Positions 1-9,618 of a stretch of DNA of 64,000 nucleotides are shown here, piece by piece. The stretch lies in contig CAWKCP010000024.1 in NCBI GenBank assembly GCA_963848115.1, forward strand, positions 62,001 to 126,000, read 5' to 3'. Within the stretch, counting starts at the first letter, position 1, and each line of letters starts with the position of its first letter. The position numbers and the translations under genes are program-made. This stretch comes from JAWKOK01 sp963848115 (lineage in GTDB: Bacteria; Chloroflexota; Anaerolineae; Caldilineales; Caldilineaceae). The notes beneath the pieces were generated by a model, which was given only the letters and a program-made list of their open reading frames with translations, did not search any database and had not been told where the DNA came from.

Positions 1-1
1 G

Positions 2-1546
2 TGGCCCGAGGAGGCGGACGGCGGCGGCTACTCGCTGGTGCTTGATGATGAGACCGGCGATGACCAGGATCCCAATCAGTGGCGTCTCAGCACTGTGCCC
101 AATGGTTCACCCGGCGTCCTTGATCCTCGACCGATATTCATCAATGAACTGATGAGCAACCCAGGTAGCGGTCAACGGGATGCAGTCGAACTCTACAATC
201 CCAGCGATCGACCCGTCGACATCAGTCGTTGGTTTCTCAGTGATGATCTGACACAGCCCGACGCATATCAGGTCGCGGTCGGCACAGTCGTTCCAGCCAA
301 CGGATTTCTCACCCTCGCACCGGAACGGCTGTCTCCCGGCTCAATGCAGTCTGCGGCTTTGGACTTTGATGCGTTGGGCGGACAGATCTACCTGTCGTCC
401 GCCTCCGATGATAACAGGCTTACGGGTTTTCGTCATGGCTTTGACTACAGCGCCTCCGAGCAAGGCGTATCACTGGGCCGCCTGATCACCACGGATGGGC
501 GAGAGCATTTTGTGCGACAGCAACAGCCATCACTTGGGCGCGCCAATTCGCCGCCGATTGTGGGTCCGATTGTGATCAGCGAGATTCATCCCCATCCGAT
601 CAACGGCGACGAATATATCGAATTGACCAACAACAGTGACCAGCCGGTGAAGCTGTACGAGCCGCTTGATCCGCAGCAGACTTGGCGCATCAGCGGCATT
701 CTCTACGAATTTCCCCCAGGTATCGAAATACCGGCGGGCGGCTCGCTGCTGGTTGTGCCGGGCAGCCCGACGGAGGTCTGCCTGGCGCGCGCCCAAACAT
801 CATTCCCTGCGGCTGAAAGCAGTCTGTCCGGCGAAAGTGGCAGTGACGATGACGCTGATGAAGGGCCGCCCGGCCCAACCAACAGCGAGCCGCAGGTGGT
901 TGGGCCCTACGGAGTGCGTCTGGCCGCCGGTGGACAGTCACTCTCATTGATGAAGCCGATCTTGTCGGGCGATGGAGATTTGAGCGCTCATGTCGTCGTT
1001 GACCAGGTTGACTATCACGATGGCCGTCCCTGGCCGGTGACGGCGGCGGATAGCAGTGCGGCGTTGCGGCGCGTCGATCTCAATGGATTCGGCAATGAGC
1101 CAACCAACTGGCAAGAGTTGATGGTTGAGGCGGCCATCTTCAGCGCGGACGCGCTCAGCCCGCACGTCGGTCTCTGCACGTTTGAAGCGTTTGTCAAGTC
1201 AGATAGCGGCGACATGAGCAATGACATAGACGATGAAGGAGATGCTGAACCCATTGAGATCCACTGGGTGAGCCATACGGAGGCGAATGTTGCCGCCTAT
1301 CGGTTGTGGCGCAGCGAGAGTGGGAACCGTGGCGATGCGCAGCGCATCGATGGCGAATCGATTGCAGCGTTGGGAACTGACGGAAGGTCAGCATCCTATC
1401 AGTTTGTGGATTCACAGGGACGGGACCGAGGGCACGTCACCTACTGGTTGGAGGCCGTCAGCGAATCAGGCGTGGTCGGTGAAGTCGCATTCACGCGAAC
1501 AAGACAGCCCATCTTCCATTCATACTTCCCTCTGGCCGAACGCTAA
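2..1546 (+). CDS. Lamin-tail-domain (LTD) surface protein, 5' end outside window
   Basis: The reading frame is open from base 2, so the N-terminus lies outside the window. The first visible residues (WPEEADGGGYSL) resemble the end of an LTD segment. Two further LTD-like beta-sandwich units follow, marked by FINELMSNP...VELYNPSD (about base 150-330) and VISEIHPHP...YIELTNNSD (about base 570-760). The block WPVTAADSSAALRRVD repeats the WP-x-ALxR signature of these proteins. The last 100 residues look like a fibronectin-type module (AAYRLWRSE ... TYWLEAVSESG). LTD proteins are usually secreted and bind surfaces, DNA or other proteins; the role here is unknown. No sorting signal or membrane anchor is visible at the C-terminus. 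Confidence 0.75.
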   Translation, partial: WPEEADGGGYSLVLDDETGDDQDPNQWRLSTVPNGSPGVLDPRPIFINELMSNPGSGQRDAVELYNPSDRPVDISRWFLSDDLTQPDAYQVAVGTVVPANGFLTLAPERLSPGSMQSAALDFDALGGQIYLSSASDDNRLTGFRHGFDYSASEQGVSLGRLITTDGREHFVRQQQPSLGRANSPPIVGPIVISEIHPHPINGDEYIELTNNSDQPVKLYEPLDPQQTWRISGILYEFPPGIEIPAGGSLLVVPGSPTEVCLARAQTSFPAAESSLSGESGSDDDADEGPPGPTNSEPQVVGPYGVRLAAGGQSLSLMKPILSGDGDLSAHVVVDQVDYHDGRPWPVTAADSSAALRRVDLNGFGNEPTNWQELMVEAAIFSADALSPHVGLCTFEAFVKSDSGDMSNDIDDEGDAEPIEIHWVSHTEANVAAYRLWRSESGNRGDAQRIDGESIAALGTDGRSASYQFVDSQGRDRGHVTYWLEAVSESGVVGEVAFTRTRQPIFHSYFPLAER

Positions 1547-1712
1547 GCAGCTGTTTGAAAAGATGATGAAACCTAGGCGCGTCATCTGCGTATTGTTAAT
1601 TGAACAGTCCATGGCGAATCAAAAGAAGAAACGCCTCGCCACGTCCGACGGGAGACGAAAAATTCGACGGATATGATGGGGAAATCGAAATAGATTGAGA
1701 GGATTAACGAAA

Positions 1713-1910
1713 ATGACAACCCACGAAAACCGCAATCAACTGCGCAGGCAGAACGGTATCATCGCCGGTGTATGCGGCGGGCTGGGGCAATTCTTCGGCA
1801 TTAGCCCGATCTGGTTCAGGCTGCTGTTTCTGTTGTTGCTCTTGCCGGGCGGCTTGCCGGCGATACTGCCCTATGTGGTACTCTGGATCATCATCCCGCG
1901 TAAGCAGTAG
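1713..1910 (+). CDS. PspC-domain small membrane protein
   Basis: This 65-residue protein is almost entirely a PspC domain: NGIIAGVCGGLGQFFGIS, followed by a hydrophobic segment ending YVVLWIIIPRK. PspC proteins sit in the cytoplasmic membrane and take part in phage-shock-type envelope stress responses or act as small membrane regulators. The ATG at 1713 was preferred over an in-frame TTG at 1695 because GAGAGGA lies about 10 bases before it and the family motif starts soon after. No pspA-like partner is next to it. The family call is secure; the function in this organism is not. Confidence 0.85.
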   Translation: MTTHENRNQLRRQNGIIAGVCGGLGQFFGISPIWFRLLFLLLLLPGGLPAILPYVVLWIIIPRKQ

Positions 1911-1950
1911 TGGGTGACGAGAAAATAGGCTGGGCTTGACCCCGCATTTT

Positions 1951-2052
1951 CAGTAGTTCACGATTTGTCATTCTGAGCGAGTATTTTCGAGCACTTCACT
2001 CTGGCAGAGGGCCAGCGAAGAATCTCGCTTTTCACCAAATCGTGAACTACTG
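1951..2052. repeat. Dispersed palindromic element, 'cagtagttcacgattt' family, copy 1
   Basis: Perfect 16-base terminal inverted repeats (1951-1966 and 2037-2052) enclose a GTCATTCTGAGCGA ... GAATCTCG core. A longer element with matching ends and core is at 33241-33411. It has the shape of a MITE or REP-like element and no coding capacity. Confidence 0.75.
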
Positions 2053-2065
2053 ATTTTCCATGAAC

Positions 2066-3955
2066 CTACGAGGGCGGCAGCCAACTGCCGCCCTCTTCCT
2101 TTGCCGTACGGGCAATCTCTGCCAGTGACTGAGGTCCGGACAGCGCCAGAATCAACGGCAGTGTCCCTTCGATTCCGTGGACAGTCTGCCAGATTCCGCG
2201 CTCCACATCGGCGTTCCAGACGTCAGCGAGAAACTGGACCAGGATGTCCCGCCCCGCGGCATCGATTACAGGCGCCTCCGCAGCAAACAACTTGGAGAAG
2301 CGCCGAAGGTGATCGGCATATCGATCGCCCACGGATGTTCTCAGTGCTGTAAGGAGATCGGGGAAGAGTGACCATGCATCCGCCAAATATCCGGCTTTCA
2401 GCAGCGGTGCCAGCAATCCGTCCACATAGAAGGCAATCAGAACATCGCCATCGAGCAGCATGGGCGCCCATTTTTGTAGTTCCGACAGAAGAGGCTTGAT
2501 TTCGTCGCTGCTGCGATTCTGTTGTAGATAGGCTTGCAGGCGCAGTCGATTGTCGCGCAATTGGTCGTCAGTGAGAGTCGGCTGAAACAGGTCGCGAACT
2601 CTTTTGAGGAAGCCGGTTTCTTCGACTCGACGGCTCAGCAAGTCCAGCGCTTCCTGAGGCCGACGGTGTTCCAGGTAGAGTTCAGCCAGGCCCCAGATCG
2701 TCGCACGTTCGGCGTTCTCGCTCTCGATTGTGGGAATCCAGGCCAGCGCTTTCTCCGTCTGCTCGGCCGCAAGCGAAACCTCACCGATTTCGAGCAAGCC
2801 CTTCACCAACGCGATAGCTCCTTCACTGCGAGTGGGGTCGGTGGGCGCAATGTGATCGACAACATCGATGGCCAGCTTGATTGCACCCAGTTCAACCAGT
2901 GTGGCGGCGGCTCCCGAAGCAGTCCAGCCGTCGCTCTTCATGCCCGAAACGGCAAGCGCCCGGGCCAACTCCGCCCGATCCTCGCGCGTGATCCGACGAA
3001 CCGGCATGCCGCGAATGGCTTCCTGCAATGTGTAGACCTGGAAGTCAATGTCTGCATTTGCCTGGGTTCGTTTGACCTGGCGCAGCAGTTGTTGGTCGTT
3101 TCGACGCAGAGCGAGGCCGCTCTCGCGTCGTGCCTCCTGAATATTGGCAATTGTGGTGAGATGGGCCACCACCTGCTCGGCCCACCCTGCCCTTGCCATC
3201 ACTGCCACAGCAACCCGGTGCCCCTGCATCGTCGTCAACGAGGCATAGCGCATGGTGCCGGCACATCGCTCGATCAGCAGTCGATCGCGGTCGTTTTCGG
3301 GATCGAGCGCTTTTGTGATTCCCTGGAGGAGAAGAGCGCCGGATTCTCCATAACGTGGCGATGCTGAGGCGATCATCGAAGAGGTGAGGGGGTGTCGACC
3401 CCCGGCGGCAAGCGAACGAGCCAACAGCGCACGCTGTTCCGGATCTAGCATGATCCGATCCCACGCGCCACGCTTCTGATCGAGCCGTTCAAGATAGTTG
3501 AAGACGGCCGACGTATTACCCAATGCCGCGCGGGTCGCGGATGCCAACAGGCATTCTTCTTCATTGCCGGAATCAGGCAGATGGGCCCCACTCAGCAGGA
3601 GCGTATCCCGCGCGCTCAAAGTCTGCTCAATGGCGCGAACGGTTTCCGGTCGATCGGCCGCTTGCACCGCCAACTGAAGGAGTGTTTCGGGGATTGCCAG
3701 TCTGTCTCGGTCGGATAGGAGTTGCGCCACATCGAGCGCCGCTTCGGCTGCGCCCGCTTCCGCCAAAGCCAGGCGGCATCGGCTCATTAGCCAACTGTCG
3801 GGGAGCCAAACGTTGCGCTCTTCCTTGAGAATCGTCTGTTCTTCGACAAAGATCGCAGCGGCCTTGCGCAGCGCGTCGATAGCGTTTTGCACAAGTGAAG
3901 GTGATGGACTCACTGGGGACTCGTCGCTGACGAGCGTCTGCTGTTCGAAGGTCAC
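2066..3955 (-). CDS. Alpha-helical repeat (TPR/solenoid-like) protein of unknown function
   Basis: This 629-residue protein is rich in Ala and Leu and consists of successive amphipathic helix pairs (for example ALAEAGAAEAALDVAQLL, LAELYLEHRRPQEALDLL), typical of a TPR/HEAT-like solenoid. There is no signal peptide, membrane segment or catalytic motif. Such proteins are usually scaffolds. It is the last gene of a minus-strand group after the translin-family gene and a small membrane protein, with only 15 bases between it and the latter, so the three are probably co-transcribed. I do not recognise a named family, and the function is open. Confidence 0.7.
   Translation of the reverse strand: MTFEQQTLVSDESPVSPSPSLVQNAIDALRKAAAIFVEEQTILKEERNVWLPDSWLMSRCRLALAEAGAAEAALDVAQLLSDRDRLAIPETLLQLAVQAADRPETVRAIEQTLSARDTLLLSGAHLPDSGNEEECLLASATRAALGNTSAVFNYLERLDQKRGAWDRIMLDPEQRALLARSLAAGGRHPLTSSMIASASPRYGESGALLLQGITKALDPENDRDRLLIERCAGTMRYASLTTMQGHRVAVAVMARAGWAEQVVAHLTTIANIQEARRESGLALRRNDQQLLRQVKRTQANADIDFQVYTLQEAIRGMPVRRITREDRAELARALAVSGMKSDGWTASGAAATLVELGAIKLAIDVVDHIAPTDPTRSEGAIALVKGLLEIGEVSLAAEQTEKALAWIPTIESENAERATIWGLAELYLEHRRPQEALDLLSRRVEETGFLKRVRDLFQPTLTDDQLRDNRLRLQAYLQQNRSSDEIKPLLSELQKWAPMLLDGDVLIAFYVDGLLAPLLKAGYLADAWSLFPDLLTALRTSVGDRYADHLRRFSKLFAAEAPVIDAAGRDILVQFLADVWNADVERGIWQTVHGIEGTLPLILALSGPQSLAEIARTAKEEGGSWLPPS
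2070..2100 (+). terminator. Possible terminator hairpin overlapping the 3' end of the solenoid gene
   Basis: An 11-bp GC-rich stem (2070-2080 with 2085-2095) and a 4-base loop are followed on the plus strand by TTCCTTT. It could end plus-strand transcription from the PspC gene. The same bases encode the last residues of the minus-strand gene, so the hairpin may be incidental. Confidence 0.35.
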
Positions 3956-3970
3956 ACGTTGCCTCTGCTC

Positions 3971-4234
3971 TTAGCCCGCCTTCATGACGACAAGCCAGAA
4001 GAGTAGCAATGCCAATAATAGAATACCGAGTAGAACCAAGACCAACCCTGCTTGCCGCAACCGATAAGAGCGCTCCACCAGCCTTCCATGCTTTGCATGG
4101 CTCTCATCGCCCTGGGCCAATGCCGCTGTATTGGTGGGGCTGACTTTCTTGACGTTGGCCAGCCACCATGCGCGCCGACAGAATGTCCATGCGCCAATGT
4201 CGCTAGCTCGCACCATCGATCGATCTTTGGCCAT
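3971..4234 (-). CDS. Small membrane protein with a Cas4-like N-terminal motif
   Basis: The 87 residues split into two parts. Residues 10-55 contain DIGAWTFCRRAWWL and, 19 residues later, GDESHAKHGRLVE. This recalls the start of Cas4/PD-(D/E)XK nucleases (Cys-x-R-x2-W, then G-x3-H). The second part is one strong transmembrane helix (LVLVLLGILLLALLLFWLVV). The catalytic D...ExK core of the nuclease family is absent, so it cannot be a nuclease by itself. It starts 17 bases after the translin gene stops and ends 15 bases before the solenoid gene, which indicates an operon. The ATG at 4234 is used; an ATG at 4213 is an alternative. The Cas4 resemblance is by eye. Confidence 0.7.
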   Translation of the reverse strand: MAKDRSMVRASDIGAWTFCRRAWWLANVKKVSPTNTAALAQGDESHAKHGRLVERSYRLRQAGLVLVLLGILLLALLLFWLVVMKAG

Positions 4235-4251
4235 GTTGTTACTCTGAACGC

Positions 4252-4899
4252 TTACTCAGATCCGGCATCCAGCCGCATTTCGAAGCTCGACAACGCCGCA
4301 CGCATCTGATCTTGGCGGATGGCCAATGTGAGATCGCCGCGGGTGCGCTCCAGCACGCTGCGCAAGACGTCGGTGTTGCGACGCAGGCCATGGGTGATGG
4401 CGTCCGGGAAGTCGACCGTGATCAAGAGCGTGTAGACTTCATCCATGAAGTCGAGGTAGGGCTCAGCCTCTTCAACTTGACCGCGTCGGATCAGATCGAG
4501 CACGAAGCGGCGCATTTCCGTGCCTGCCTCGCTCATGCCGCGCAGATAGGTCGACGGCGCAACCTGAAGCGACTCGGGCGTGGGCCACTCATCGCCATGC
4601 ACCACGGCGTAGACGAGGTGGGCCTCGACGAGTTCCTTGAGCGCGTCCTGGGTGTAGCCGGCGTGGTAGAGCATGGGATGCATTACCAATGCATCGACCA
4701 TGACACCGGCTTCTTCACGCGCCTGTTGCAGCAGTTCCCCTGCGTCGTCCCAATCATGGCGGTGAATGGCTCGGATGCTGTGGGCACATAGACGAATGAG
4801 GCTGCGACTACGCTGCAAGGTGTCATCACGTAATGCGTTGGCCTCGGTCAGTTCGCTGCGGATCGATTCGACGATATCAGTAAGTCCATCTTGCGACAT
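4252..4899 (-). CDS. Translin-family RNA/DNA-binding protein
   Basis: The 215-residue, all-helical protein matches the translin family along its whole length. It begins with RSRSLIRLCAHSIRAIHRHD, has HPMLYHAGYTQDALKELVEAH in the middle, and ends with DAITHGLRRNTDVLRSVLERTRG. Eukaryotic translin forms rings that bind single-stranded nucleic acid and, with TRAX, degrade small RNAs and tRNA fragments; bacterial and archaeal members are little studied. The start is followed through the family motif without gaps. Downstream lie the small Cas4-like membrane protein and the solenoid protein. Upstream is ssb, separated by a strong terminator. Identification is firm; the biological role here is inferred only as nucleic-acid binding. 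Confidence 0.85.
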   Translation of the reverse strand: MSQDGLTDIVESIRSELTEANALRDDTLQRSRSLIRLCAHSIRAIHRHDWDDAGELLQQAREEAGVMVDALVMHPMLYHAGYTQDALKELVEAHLVYAVVHGDEWPTPESLQVAPSTYLRGMSEAGTEMRRFVLDLIRRGQVEEAEPYLDFMDEVYTLLITVDFPDAITHGLRRNTDVLRSVLERTRGDLTLAIRQDQMRAALSSFEMRLDAGSE

Positions 4900-5013
4900 A
4901 CAAAATCCCCTTCTTCCGGGAACGGGCTGGGTCTGTGAGTAGAGCAGGGTTCATTATACTGTAACGGACATTCGGCTCCATAATCAGATTCCGATTCAAT
5001 CCATCCCGCGAAG

Positions 5014-5074
5014 ATTCGCCATCAAAAAGAGGCCGGACTTTTGCCAAAAGTCCGGCCTCTTTTTGATGGCGAAT
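5014..5074. terminator. Strong terminator downstream of ssb
   Basis: A perfect 29-bp stem (5014-5042 with 5046-5074) has a 3-base loop. Its inner half is GC-rich (aggccggactttt) and it carries A5/T5 tracts within the stem, so it can work in both directions. It lies 22 bases past the ssb stop and separates ssb from the translin operon. Confidence 0.9.
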
Positions 5075-5096
5075 ATCTTTGGGTGATCAGGCGGGC

Positions 5097-5519
5097 CTAG
5101 AAGGGAATATCTTCATCATTGGCCACAGGGCCATCACCGGCCGCTGCCGGTGCAGCCTGCGCACTGCCAAAACCGCCGCCTTCGGCGTCGGCTCGGGTAC
5201 CCAAAAATCTGACGTTGAATGCCCTCAAGTTGAGTGATGCTCGATGGTTGCCATCGCGATCGACCCAAACTTCAGGGTCTTCAATTTCGCCGACGACCAA
5301 CACCTGCCTACCCTTGGTCAAATATTGACTACACAGTTCCGCCAATTTCTCCCATGCACTAACCCGGAACCAAGTCGTCTTTTCTTGACGTTCGCCCTGC
5401 TGGTTGGTCCAAGAACGGCTTACGGCAACACTGAAACTTGTTACCGGCACACCGGTGGCTGTGTAGCGCATTTCCGGATCGCGACCCAAATTGCCTACAA
5501 TTGTCATCTGCTGATACAT
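5097..5519 (-). CDS. ssb: Single-stranded DNA-binding protein SSB
   Basis: The 140-residue protein has the complete OB fold of bacterial SSB: YQQMTIVGNLGRDPEMRYT, TSFSVAVSRSW, KTTWFRVSAW, GRQVLVVGEIE and LNLRAFNVRFLG. A short Gly/Ala linker follows, then the acidic tip NDEDIPF that recruits repair and replication proteins. It coats single-stranded DNA during replication, repair and recombination. AAAGGAGA stands 6-7 bases before the ATG. A near-consensus promoter lies about 100 bases upstream with a GAACN4GTTC site just beyond it, which suggests DNA-damage control. It is transcribed alone and ends at the strong hairpin at 5014-5074. Confidence 0.97.
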   Translation of the reverse strand: MYQQMTIVGNLGRDPEMRYTATGVPVTSFSVAVSRSWTNQQGERQEKTTWFRVSAWEKLAELCSQYLTKGRQVLVVGEIEDPEVWVDRDGNHRASLNLRAFNVRFLGTRADAEGGGFGSAQAAPAAAGDGPVANDEDIPF

Positions 5520-5622
5520 GTTCTGTCTCCTTTCGGGGGATCAGGGAATAGATATAGGGTGAGCAGCCCAACTACGGGAAGTTCTCTTTGAGACCCCGAA
5601 AGCTAAACTACTTCACACCACT

Positions 5623-5651
5623 ATTCTACTGCCCCGCCCGAACGATGTCAA
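5623..5651 (-). promoter_or_regulatory. Sigma-70-type promoter of ssb
   Basis: On the minus strand TTGACA (5651-5646) and TAGAAT (5628-5623) are separated by exactly 17 bases. Transcription would begin near 5616, giving a leader of roughly 95 bases to the ssb ATG. Confidence 0.75.
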
Positions 5652-5667
5652 TGTGCTAAAAAATGAA

Positions 5668-5681
5668 AGAACGTTTGTTCT
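5668..5681. promoter_or_regulatory. Possible LexA (SOS) box, AGAAC-GTTT-GTTCT
   Basis: A perfect 5-bp inverted repeat with a 4-base centre contains GAAC-N4-GTTC, the core of the Gram-positive-type SOS box (CGAACN4GTTCG). It sits 17 bases upstream of the ssb -35 element, between ssb and the divergent M24 peptidase gene. The flanking C/G of the consensus are A/T here. Control of ssb by LexA is an inference. Confidence 0.5.
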
Positions 5682-5737
5682 GATTGTACCAGATTTTGAT
5701 CCTTTCGCCAAATCAACAAGCGGCCTCCGGCCACTAC

Positions 5738-5766
5738 TGGACGCTAGGTGAAAGTCGTGGGATAAT
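5738..5766 (+). promoter_or_regulatory. Candidate promoter for the M24 peptidase gene
   Basis: TGGACG (5738-5743) and GATAAT (5761-5766) are 17 bases apart. The -10 matches 5 of 6 and the -35 matches 4 of 6 consensus positions. It would give a leader of about 110 bases. Confidence 0.35.
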
Positions 5767-5883
5767 AGTCTTCAAAAGGTTTTCAGAACCATATTGGCGT
5801 TGTTTTATTTGCGTTGAATCGACATCTTCCTCCGATAGGCTTTATCGCATTGGCGCATAGTCTTAGCAAAGATCATCGACCTC

Positions 5884-7122
5884 GTGAACCTTTCAGAAAT
5901 TCAGACCTATTTGCGTGAAAACCGTCTCGACGGTTGGCTCCTCTATGATTTTCGCGGAAACAATCCGGTCGCATTGCACCTTGCCGGACTTGAAAAGAGC
6001 GGTAGCCGCCGTTGGTTCCTTTGGATTCCGGCGGAGGGGATCCCATGCATCCTGGTGCAGGTCATCGAAATTAGCAGCTTTATCGATGTCGCGCCGGAAA
6101 TTGACGATGAACACCTGACCTATATCAGTTGGCAAGAACTTGAGGCCAAACTGGCCGAGATGGTGGGTTGCGAGTCCGGCCAACCGCTACGCATCGCCAT
6201 GGAATACAGCCTGCGCAACGCCATTCCCTACGTCAGCACGGTCGATGCCGGCACCAAGGAGATGGTAGAGTCTGTGACCGGGGCCGAGATCGTCAGTAGC
6301 GCCGATCTTGTGCAACTGACCCATGCTGTGTTGACGCCCAAACAGGTCGATAGCCACCGGCGTGCAGCAGCGGTCTGCCTCAATGCCAAGGATGTCGCTT
6401 TTGCCTACATCCGAGAACAGTTGTTGGCTGGCCACTCGATTACGGAATACGATGTCCAGCAGGTCATTCTCCACCATTTTACGGCCCACAATCTAGAGAC
6501 TGACCACCCACCCATCGTAGCTGTCAACGAACATGCATCCAACCCCCATTATGCGCCGTCGGCAGAACGCCATAATCCGATTCAACGCGGCGACGTGGTG
6601 CTCATCGATCTGTGGGCGCGCGAGAAAGTTTCGCCCCAGGATTGTTACGCGGACATCTCCTGGGCGGCCTACTGCGGAGAGAAAACGCCTGAGAGAGTGT
6701 CCCATATATTTGAGATCGTGGCAGCCAGTCGCGATCGCGGCGTCCGCTTCATCCAAGAGCGGCTTGATCGCGGCGATCCCGTTCATGGTCACGAAGTGGA
6801 TGCAGTCTGCCGGCAGATTATCATCGATGCGGGCTATGGCCATACGATCAAAAACCGGACCGGCCACAGCTTGGGCAGCGATGTCCACTTCCGCGGCGTC
6901 AACATCGACAGCCTGGAGACGGAAGACCGACGCCAACTGATTCCCGGCGTTCTGTTCACCATCGAGCCGGGCATCTACATGTCAGTGTACAACTTTGACG
7001 ATGGCTCTGTGGCCAAAGGACTCGGCGTCCGCAGCGAGATCAACTGCTTGATGCACGCCGACCGCATCGAAGTGACCACGCTGCCGTTACAGACGGAGAT
7101 CCCGGCGCTGCTGGTGTCATAG
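5884..7122 (+). CDS. M24-family metallopeptidase (Xaa-Pro aminopeptidase-like)
   Basis: This 412-residue protein has the two-part layout of creatinase/prolidase-type M24 enzymes: an N-terminal creatinase-like domain (about 1-150) and a C-terminal pita-bread catalytic domain. The five metal ligands can be placed: Asp in VVLIDLWA, Asp in CYADISW, His in RTGHSLG, Glu in LFTIEPGIY and Glu in VRSEINC. It should cleave Xaa-Pro bonds or related substrates in the cytoplasm. The start is a GTG with no clear Shine-Dalgarno sequence, so it is somewhat uncertain. The gene precedes the lut cluster by about 170 bases that hold a dispersed repeat, so co-transcription is doubtful. Confidence 0.88.
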   Translation: MNLSEIQTYLRENRLDGWLLYDFRGNNPVALHLAGLEKSGSRRWFLWIPAEGIPCILVQVIEISSFIDVAPEIDDEHLTYISWQELEAKLAEMVGCESGQPLRIAMEYSLRNAIPYVSTVDAGTKEMVESVTGAEIVSSADLVQLTHAVLTPKQVDSHRRAAAVCLNAKDVAFAYIREQLLAGHSITEYDVQQVILHHFTAHNLETDHPPIVAVNEHASNPHYAPSAERHNPIQRGDVVLIDLWAREKVSPQDCYADISWAAYCGEKTPERVSHIFEIVAASRDRGVRFIQERLDRGDPVHGHEVDAVCRQIIIDAGYGHTIKNRTGHSLGSDVHFRGVNIDSLETEDRRQLIPGVLFTIEPGIYMSVYNFDDGSVAKGLGVRSEINCLMHADRIEVTTLPLQTEIPALLVS

Positions 7123-7156
7123 TAGCTTGATATAGGCGCCGAGAGCATGAAAATCT

Positions 7157-7270
7157 GCCACAGATTCACACAGATAAGTATCGCGTTCTTCACAGATGTT
7201 GGCTACGCGTCCAAAGAAGATCGTTAGAAATCTGCGTCCTATCCATCTTCCATCCGTGTCAATCTGTGGC
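7157..7270. repeat. Dispersed inverted repeat, 'CCACAGATTnACACAGAT' family, copy 1
   Basis: The left end GCCACAGATTCACACAGAT (7157-7175) is nearly complementary to the right end ATCCGTGTCAATCTGTGGC (7252-7270). A second element with almost the same ends is at 22576-22689. It lies between the M24 peptidase gene and lutA. Confidence 0.75.
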
Positions 7271-7289
7271 GAAAAATGGGGAAAACAAC

Positions 7290-8177
7290 ATGAACATTCA
7301 ACACCGTCACTATGATAGCCCACCCCGACGCGTGGCCCTTTTCGTCACCTGTATGGTCGACATGCTCTATCCCGATGTTGGCATGTCCACTGTGGAACTG
7401 CTGGAGCGCAACGGCGTCGAAGTGCTATTTCCCGAGGAGCAGACCTGTTGTGGACAGCCTGCCTTCAATGCCGGCTTCCGGGATGAGGCACGGGTGTTGG
7501 CAAAGCGCTATCTCGACATCTTTGAACCGCTGGTGCGCAGCGGCCGAGTCGATGCCGTGGTTGTGCCGAGCGGCAGTTGCGCCACCATGGTCAATCACTT
7601 CTATCCCGTTCTCTTTGAAGACGAAACCAACAGTGCAGATCGTGAGCGTGCCCACTACCTGGCCCGATCAACCTTCGAATTGACTGAGTTTCTGGTCGAT
7701 GTGCTGGGCGTGACCGATGTACACGCCCGCTTTGACGGCAAGCTGGCCTATCACGCATCCTGCCATCTATCGCGCGAGTTGGGCGTCACGAAGCCGCCGC
7801 GCACCTTGTTGGCTAATGTCGAAGGCGCGGAGTTGGTTGACATGACCGGCGATGACGAGTGTTGCGGGTTCGGCGGTCTCTTCGCCATCAAGAACGCCCC
7901 CATCAGCACGGCCATGGGCGAGCGCAAAGTCGATAACATCATCGAGAGCGGCGCCGATGTGGTCACCCTCTGTGATGTGAGTTGCATGACCCATATCAAC
8001 GGTCTATTGAGTCGCCAGGGCCATTCTTGCCGGGCGATCCATATCGCCGAGGTGCTCAACAATCAGGTAGACGTCTCTAGACAAGGTGCAGATCCGAACC
8101 GCAGCAGCGCTGCCGGCGATGCCAAGCCGACTCAGCCGCCGTCTCGGCGCTGGCAGGACGGAAGGGAGGAGGCCTAA
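7290..8177 (+). CDS. lutA: LutA-like lactate-utilisation iron-sulfur protein
   Basis: The 295-residue protein has two CCG (cysteine-rich) domains as in LutA/GlpC-type subunits: VTCMVDMLYPDVG with TCCGQPAFNAG, then HASCHLSRELG with ECCGFGGLFAIK. LutA, LutB and LutC together oxidise L-lactate to pyruvate in organisms such as Bacillus subtilis. The ATG at 7290 is preferred to an in-frame GTG at 7266, because the GTG lies in a dispersed repeat and the family homology starts just after the ATG; GGGGAAAAC precedes it. The stop is one base before the start of lutB, so translation is probably coupled. The gene forms one operon with lutB and probably lutC. Confidence 0.9.
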   Translation: MNIQHRHYDSPPRRVALFVTCMVDMLYPDVGMSTVELLERNGVEVLFPEEQTCCGQPAFNAGFRDEARVLAKRYLDIFEPLVRSGRVDAVVVPSGSCATMVNHFYPVLFEDETNSADRERAHYLARSTFELTEFLVDVLGVTDVHARFDGKLAYHASCHLSRELGVTKPPRTLLANVEGAELVDMTGDDECCGFGGLFAIKNAPISTAMGERKVDNIIESGADVVTLCDVSCMTHINGLLSRQGHSCRAIHIAEVLNNQVDVSRQGADPNRSSAAGDAKPTQPPSRRWQDGREEA

Positions 8178-8178
8178 C

Positions 8179-9613
<1,435 letters not shown>

Positions 9614-9618
<5 letters not shown>

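Larger units (their letters stand above)
5520..5883. other. Divergent intergenic region between ssb and the M24 peptidase gene
   Basis: This 364-base stretch has no gene. It holds the ssb leader (about 95 bases), the ssb promoter, a possible SOS box and a weaker promoter candidate for the plus-strand peptidase gene. Those sites are listed separately. Nothing else was recognised. Confidence 0.7.

Noticed and set aside
2534..3367. 277-codon plus-strand frame antisense to the solenoid gene
   Set aside because: Antisense shadow of a gene with consistent helical repeats; no motif or ribosome site of its own.
3971..4234. Calling the Cas4-like mini-protein a CRISPR gene
   Set aside because: It lacks the nuclease core, there is no array or other cas gene, and it sits in a translin operon.
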